From positions 62,001 through 126,000 of the forward strand of contig JABXII010000011.1 of the NCBI GenBank assembly GCA_013373175.1: a stretch of DNA of 64,000 bases, in the 5' to 3' direction. The notes below the pieces were generated by a model. That model saw nothing but the letters and a program-made list of their open reading frames with translations. It had not been told where the DNA came from and made no database searches. Every line of letters starts with the position of its first letter. Within the stretch, counting starts at the first letter, position 1. The stretch is from Campylobacteraceae bacterium (GTDB lineage: Bacteria; Campylobacterota; Campylobacteria; Campylobacterales; Arcobacteraceae). Shown piece by piece: positions 61,285-64,000 of this stretch. The position numbers were made by a program, and so were the translations under genes.

Positions 61285-63414
61285 TTAAACTTCTTTTATA
61301 GGCATTGAGCTATAAACTTTTCCTGTAGCATCAAATAAAGCATTTGGAACAGCTGCTAAAATTGGAGGAACACCAGGCTCTCCGATACCACCAATTTTCT
61401 CCCCTGAATTTATAATACTTACTTCAATTTCTGGGGCATCAGATATTCTAGAAACCCTATAATCATAGAAGTTACTTTGTTCTGTTGCACCATTTTTGAT
61501 ACTTATTTCTGAATATTTTAAAGCTGCTATACCAAAATTAATGGCACCAACCATTTGATTCTCTACATTTTGTGGGTTAAATGCAAAACCACAATCAACG
61601 CTACACCAAACTTTTTCAACTTTAAAGTCTTTATCAATAACTCTAACCTTTGCTATTTGAGCACATATAGTTCCAAAAGATTCAACTAAAGCTACTCCGT
61701 AACCTACATTCTTTTCTTTTTTTCTATTTTTCCAATTGGCTTTTTTTGCAACATCATTTAAAATATCTATAAATCTTTGATTGCTTAACATTCCTATTCT
61801 ATACTCAATAGGGTCTTTTTTTGCAAGTGCTGCTGCTTGGTCTATCATACCTTCAACACTTAGTGATGTTTGAGTATGTCCCACTGATCTCCACCATAAT
61901 ACAGGAATAGGAGATTCTACAATTTTTGCTTGCATATCATGGTTATCTATATTATAAGGATGGTCAACTAATCCCTCTTTTTGCGCCCCATCAACTCCAT
62001 CTTTGTAACCAAATCCTTCTAGGGCAGTTCCTTTAAAAATAGATTGAGAGATAACTTTTGCATCAAAAGCAGTTATTTCTCCATGTTCATCTAAAGCCAT
62101 TTTTACACTATTTTTATACTTAGGTCTATAATTACCCATTTTAATATCATCTTCTCTTGTCCATATAGTCATTACAGGAAAATCTTCCCCTTTTGCACTA
62201 TATAATCCATCTAAAACAAAGTCCATGTTTAAGGTTCCTCTTCTACCAAAAGCTCCACCTAAATAAGGAGTATTATAAGTGATATTATTAAAATCTACAC
62301 CTAAAACTTCTGCTGCTTTTTTTTGTGTAAGAGTTTGAAATTGTGATGATGACCAAATAGAGGCAGAATCTTTTTCATGTTTTACAAGAAAATTTAAAGG
62401 TTCCATTGCTGCATGGGATAAAAAAGGAAAATTGTATTGGGTTTCTATTGTATTTGTTGCTTCTTCAAATGCTTTTTTACTATCACCATCTTTTCTCATT
62501 GTAGAAGCAGGTTCTGAAAGTAACTCTTTATACTCTTTATCTATGTCTAAACTACTTGTGTTTTCAAAATCTAAATTTTCCCAAGTTACATCAATATCTT
62601 TTAATGCTTCTTTTGCAAGCCACCAATAATCAGCAATAACAGCTATTCCTGAAGGAATTTCTTTTACTTTTACTATTCCATCTCTTTTTAAAACTTTTGA
62701 AGCATCATAAGATTTAACTTTTGCTCCAAAAACTCTTGGATGTAATATTGCTGCATACTTCATTCCCTCAATTCTAACATCAATACCAAATTGGGCTTTC
62801 CCTGTTACTTTAGCTTCCATCTCTTTTGGATGTCTTGATCTTGGTTTTCCAACTATTTTACAATCTTTTAAATCTTTGATTTTAGGATTTGTTGGTACTT
62901 TAATATCTGATAAAGATGAAACAAGTTCACCAAAACTAATTTTCTCTTTTGTTTTTTTATTTATAACATATGAAGAGTCTGTATATACATCATAAGTTCT
63001 AATCTTCCATTTTTTTGCAGCAGCTGTTTTTAACATCTCATTTAAAGCAGCACCAACTTTTCTCATATCTTGTTGTTTTGCTAAAATAGAAGAAGAACCA
63101 CCTGTAAACATCATAGGTGCCCAAGCATGGTTATATTCTGGTGCAACAGGAGCTGCTACAATATTTATTTCATCCCATTTTACATTTAACTCTTCTGCTA
63201 TACACATAGCTAATGTTGTGTAAGTACCTTGACCCATCTCTACTTGACCTATTACAAAGTCTATAGTATTATCTTCACTAATTCTTATAAAAGCATTTGG
63301 TTTTAATGCCTTTTTTTTAGGTTCTTCTGCTCTAGATTTAGTAGGGATATAAAACCCAATAACAAAAGATGAAGCAACCATTGAACTTGTTTTTAAAAAA
63401 TCTCTTCTTTCCAT
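61285..63414 (-). CDS. molybdenum hydroxylase large subunit (IorB-type aldehyde/isoquinoline oxidoreductase)
   Basis: A 709-aa catalytic subunit of the xanthine-oxidase family. The N-terminus has a twin-arginine-type signal (ERRDFLKTSSMVA), so the complex is probably exported folded to the periplasm. Cofactor-binding segments GQVEMGQGTYTTLAMCIAEEL and GGAFGRRG, and the catalytic glutamate in GGIGEPGVPP near the C-terminus, are visible. Related IorAB-type enzymes oxidise aldehydes or N-heterocycles. The substrate is not determined by sequence; with DMSP genes next door an aldehyde is an attractive guess. Confidence 0.88.
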   Translation of the reverse strand: MERRDFLKTSSMVASSFVIGFYIPTKSRAEEPKKKALKPNAFIRISEDNTIDFVIGQVEMGQGTYTTLAMCIAEELNVKWDEINIVAAPVAPEYNHAWAPMMFTGGSSSILAKQQDMRKVGAALNEMLKTAAAKKWKIRTYDVYTDSSYVINKKTKEKISFGELVSSLSDIKVPTNPKIKDLKDCKIVGKPRSRHPKEMEAKVTGKAQFGIDVRIEGMKYAAILHPRVFGAKVKSYDASKVLKRDGIVKVKEIPSGIAVIADYWWLAKEALKDIDVTWENLDFENTSSLDIDKEYKELLSEPASTMRKDGDSKKAFEEATNTIETQYNFPFLSHAAMEPLNFLVKHEKDSASIWSSSQFQTLTQKKAAEVLGVDFNNITYNTPYLGGAFGRRGTLNMDFVLDGLYSAKGEDFPVMTIWTREDDIKMGNYRPKYKNSVKMALDEHGEITAFDAKVISQSIFKGTALEGFGYKDGVDGAQKEGLVDHPYNIDNHDMQAKIVESPIPVLWWRSVGHTQTSLSVEGMIDQAAALAKKDPIEYRIGMLSNQRFIDILNDVAKKANWKNRKKEKNVGYGVALVESFGTICAQIAKVRVIDKDFKVEKVWCSVDCGFAFNPQNVENQMVGAINFGIAALKYSEISIKNGATEQSNFYDYRVSRISDAPEIEVSIINSGEKIGGIGEPGVPPILAAVPNALFDATGKVYSSMPIKEV

Positions 63415-63415
63415 C

Positions 63416-63871
63416 TTATGACTCCTTAATAGCAGATTTAATAGCTGTTTTTATTTTATTATAGGTACCACATCTACAAATATTTCCATCCATAGCTGAA
63501 ATAATCTCTTCATCACTAGGGTTTGAATTTGATTTAAGTAAGCCTGCTGCATTCATTATTTGTCCAGACTGACAATAACCACATTGAACAACGTCTTCTT
63601 TTATCCAAAATTTTTGAAGTTTTTGAACTGTTTTGTCCTCTTTTGTCTCAATAGTAGTAACTTTTCCATTTTTTATTTCACTTAAGGGAGTTTGACAACT
63701 TCTTTTTGCCTTTCCATCAACTAACACGGTACAGGCTCCACATTGGGCAACACCACACCCAAATTTTGTACCAGTTAAATTTAAATGATCTCTTAATACC
63801 CATAATAAAGGTGTATCTAAAGAGGCCTCAACGCTATATTCTTTATTATCAACTATTATTTTAGTAGCCAT
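63416..63871 (-). CDS. molybdenum hydroxylase 2Fe-2S subunit (IorA-type)
   Basis: A 151-aa electron-transfer subunit with two [2Fe-2S] clusters: the plant-ferredoxin-type motif CGVAQCGACTV ending at Cys about 60, and the helical domain motif CGYCQSGQIMNAAGLL with GNICRCGTY. It pairs with the large subunit immediately downstream (1 nt gap). First gene of the operon iorA-iorB-xdhC-mocA, with a palindrome upstream. Confidence 0.92.
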   Translation of the reverse strand: MATKIIVDNKEYSVEASLDTPLLWVLRDHLNLTGTKFGCGVAQCGACTVLVDGKAKRSCQTPLSEIKNGKVTTIETKEDKTVQKLQKFWIKEDVVQCGYCQSGQIMNAAGLLKSNSNPSDEEIISAMDGNICRCGTYNKIKTAIKSAIKES

Positions 63872-63907
63872 TGTTTTCCTTTTTAAATTTTATAATCTTT
63901 TTATCTT

Positions 63908-63930
63908 ATAAACTAAACAGTTTAGTTTAT
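63908..63930. promoter_or_regulatory. 10-3-10 palindrome, TetR-type operator candidate
   Basis: ATAAACTAAA (63908-63917), CAG, TTTAGTTTAT (63921-63930): a perfect palindrome 36 nt upstream of the iorA start codon. TetR/AcrR-family regulators usually bind palindromes of this size. A regulator gene may lie just beyond the window. The remaining bases to 64000 show no gene. Confidence 0.6.
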
Positions 63931-64000
63931 TATAAAATAATAATCTAAGATTTAATATGTATTGTTACAAAATAAATCAAAGTTTTCTTTAATACTAAAC

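Noticed and set aside
1-64000. CRISPR arrays, insertion sequences, prophage, oriC DnaA-box cluster
   Set aside because: I looked for regularly spaced repeats, transposases, integrases, phage genes and clustered DnaA boxes and saw none, although parS suggests the origin is not far.

Overview
The window is AT-rich, densely packed bacterial chromosome. The gene content points to a marine member of the Campylobacterota, most likely the Arcobacteraceae. Supporting features are the CusA-type efflux operon with its own two-component system, HisF and HemJ of the type usual in this phylum, GatB with a GltX (indirect Gln-tRNA synthesis), lactate use through LutABC plus a D-lactate dehydrogenase of the Campylobacter type, a TRAP transporter system, and a DddY/AcuI DMSP module of the kind known from Arcobacter. 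Identification is by reading the sequence only; no search was run. I see no prophage, insertion sequence or CRISPR array.

Layout. 1-600: a palindrome-rich, GC-richer element, then two paralogous 30-residue membrane micro-proteins. 0.6-3.8 kb: rhodanese plus a GGDEF/EAL membrane protein. 3.9-11.6 kb: a divergent two-component system and a heavy-metal (Cus-like) RND efflux operon. 11.6-17 kb, minus strand: RRM protein, gltX, a 32-aa membrane protein, rlmN, a region with a perfect parS site and palindromes, a nucleoside phosphorylase-like gene, a SIMPL protein and hisF. 17-26 kb, plus strand: rsmA, RNase J, kdsD (with a second perfect parS inside the coding sequence), a pseudouridine synthase, rarA, hemJ, a PIN-PhoH ATPase, a hydroxyacid dehydrogenase and an orphan Phd-like protein. 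26-30 kb, minus strand: a class III nucleotide cyclase, a TPR lipoprotein and a TRAP-type binding lipoprotein in one operon. 30-39 kb: tRNA-Val, asnB, an AEC transporter, a PiT phosphate transporter, a DEAD-box helicase and accBC. 39-52 kb: nucleotide deaminase, methyltransferase, lutABC, a two-component system, TRAP dctPQM, a 37-aa protein and D-lactate dehydrogenase. 52-56 kb: SurA-like, gatB, gpsA, fetB. 56-64 kb: esterase-like lipoprotein, HxlR regulator, dddY, acuI, and an operon for a molybdenum hydroxylase with its XdhC and MocA maturation factors.

How it fits together. The 40-52 kb block reads as a lactate regulon. The lut and TRAP promoters share a 22-nt motif (19 of 22 identical), and a sensor kinase/regulator pair lies between them. 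The 26-30 kb operon carries a lipidated paralogue of the same binding protein together with a membrane cyclase, which suggests a ligand-to-cyclic-nucleotide signalling unit. In the DMSP block an HxlR regulator is divergent from dddY, and a near-identical 42-nt element precedes both dddY and acuI.

The most unusual signals are these. (i) Three genes (rsmA, the AEC transporter, and the efflux-linked histidine kinase) have a strong Shine-Dalgarno at normal spacing before an ATA codon where ATG is expected; in rsmA and the AEC gene no ATG/GTG/TTG exists between the upstream in-frame stop and the conserved N-terminus. (ii) Two perfect 16-bp parS sites lie 5.5 kb apart. (iii) The paralogous 30-aa proteins. 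(iv) The cyclase/TPR/binding-lipoprotein operon. (v) The repeated DMSP cis-element.
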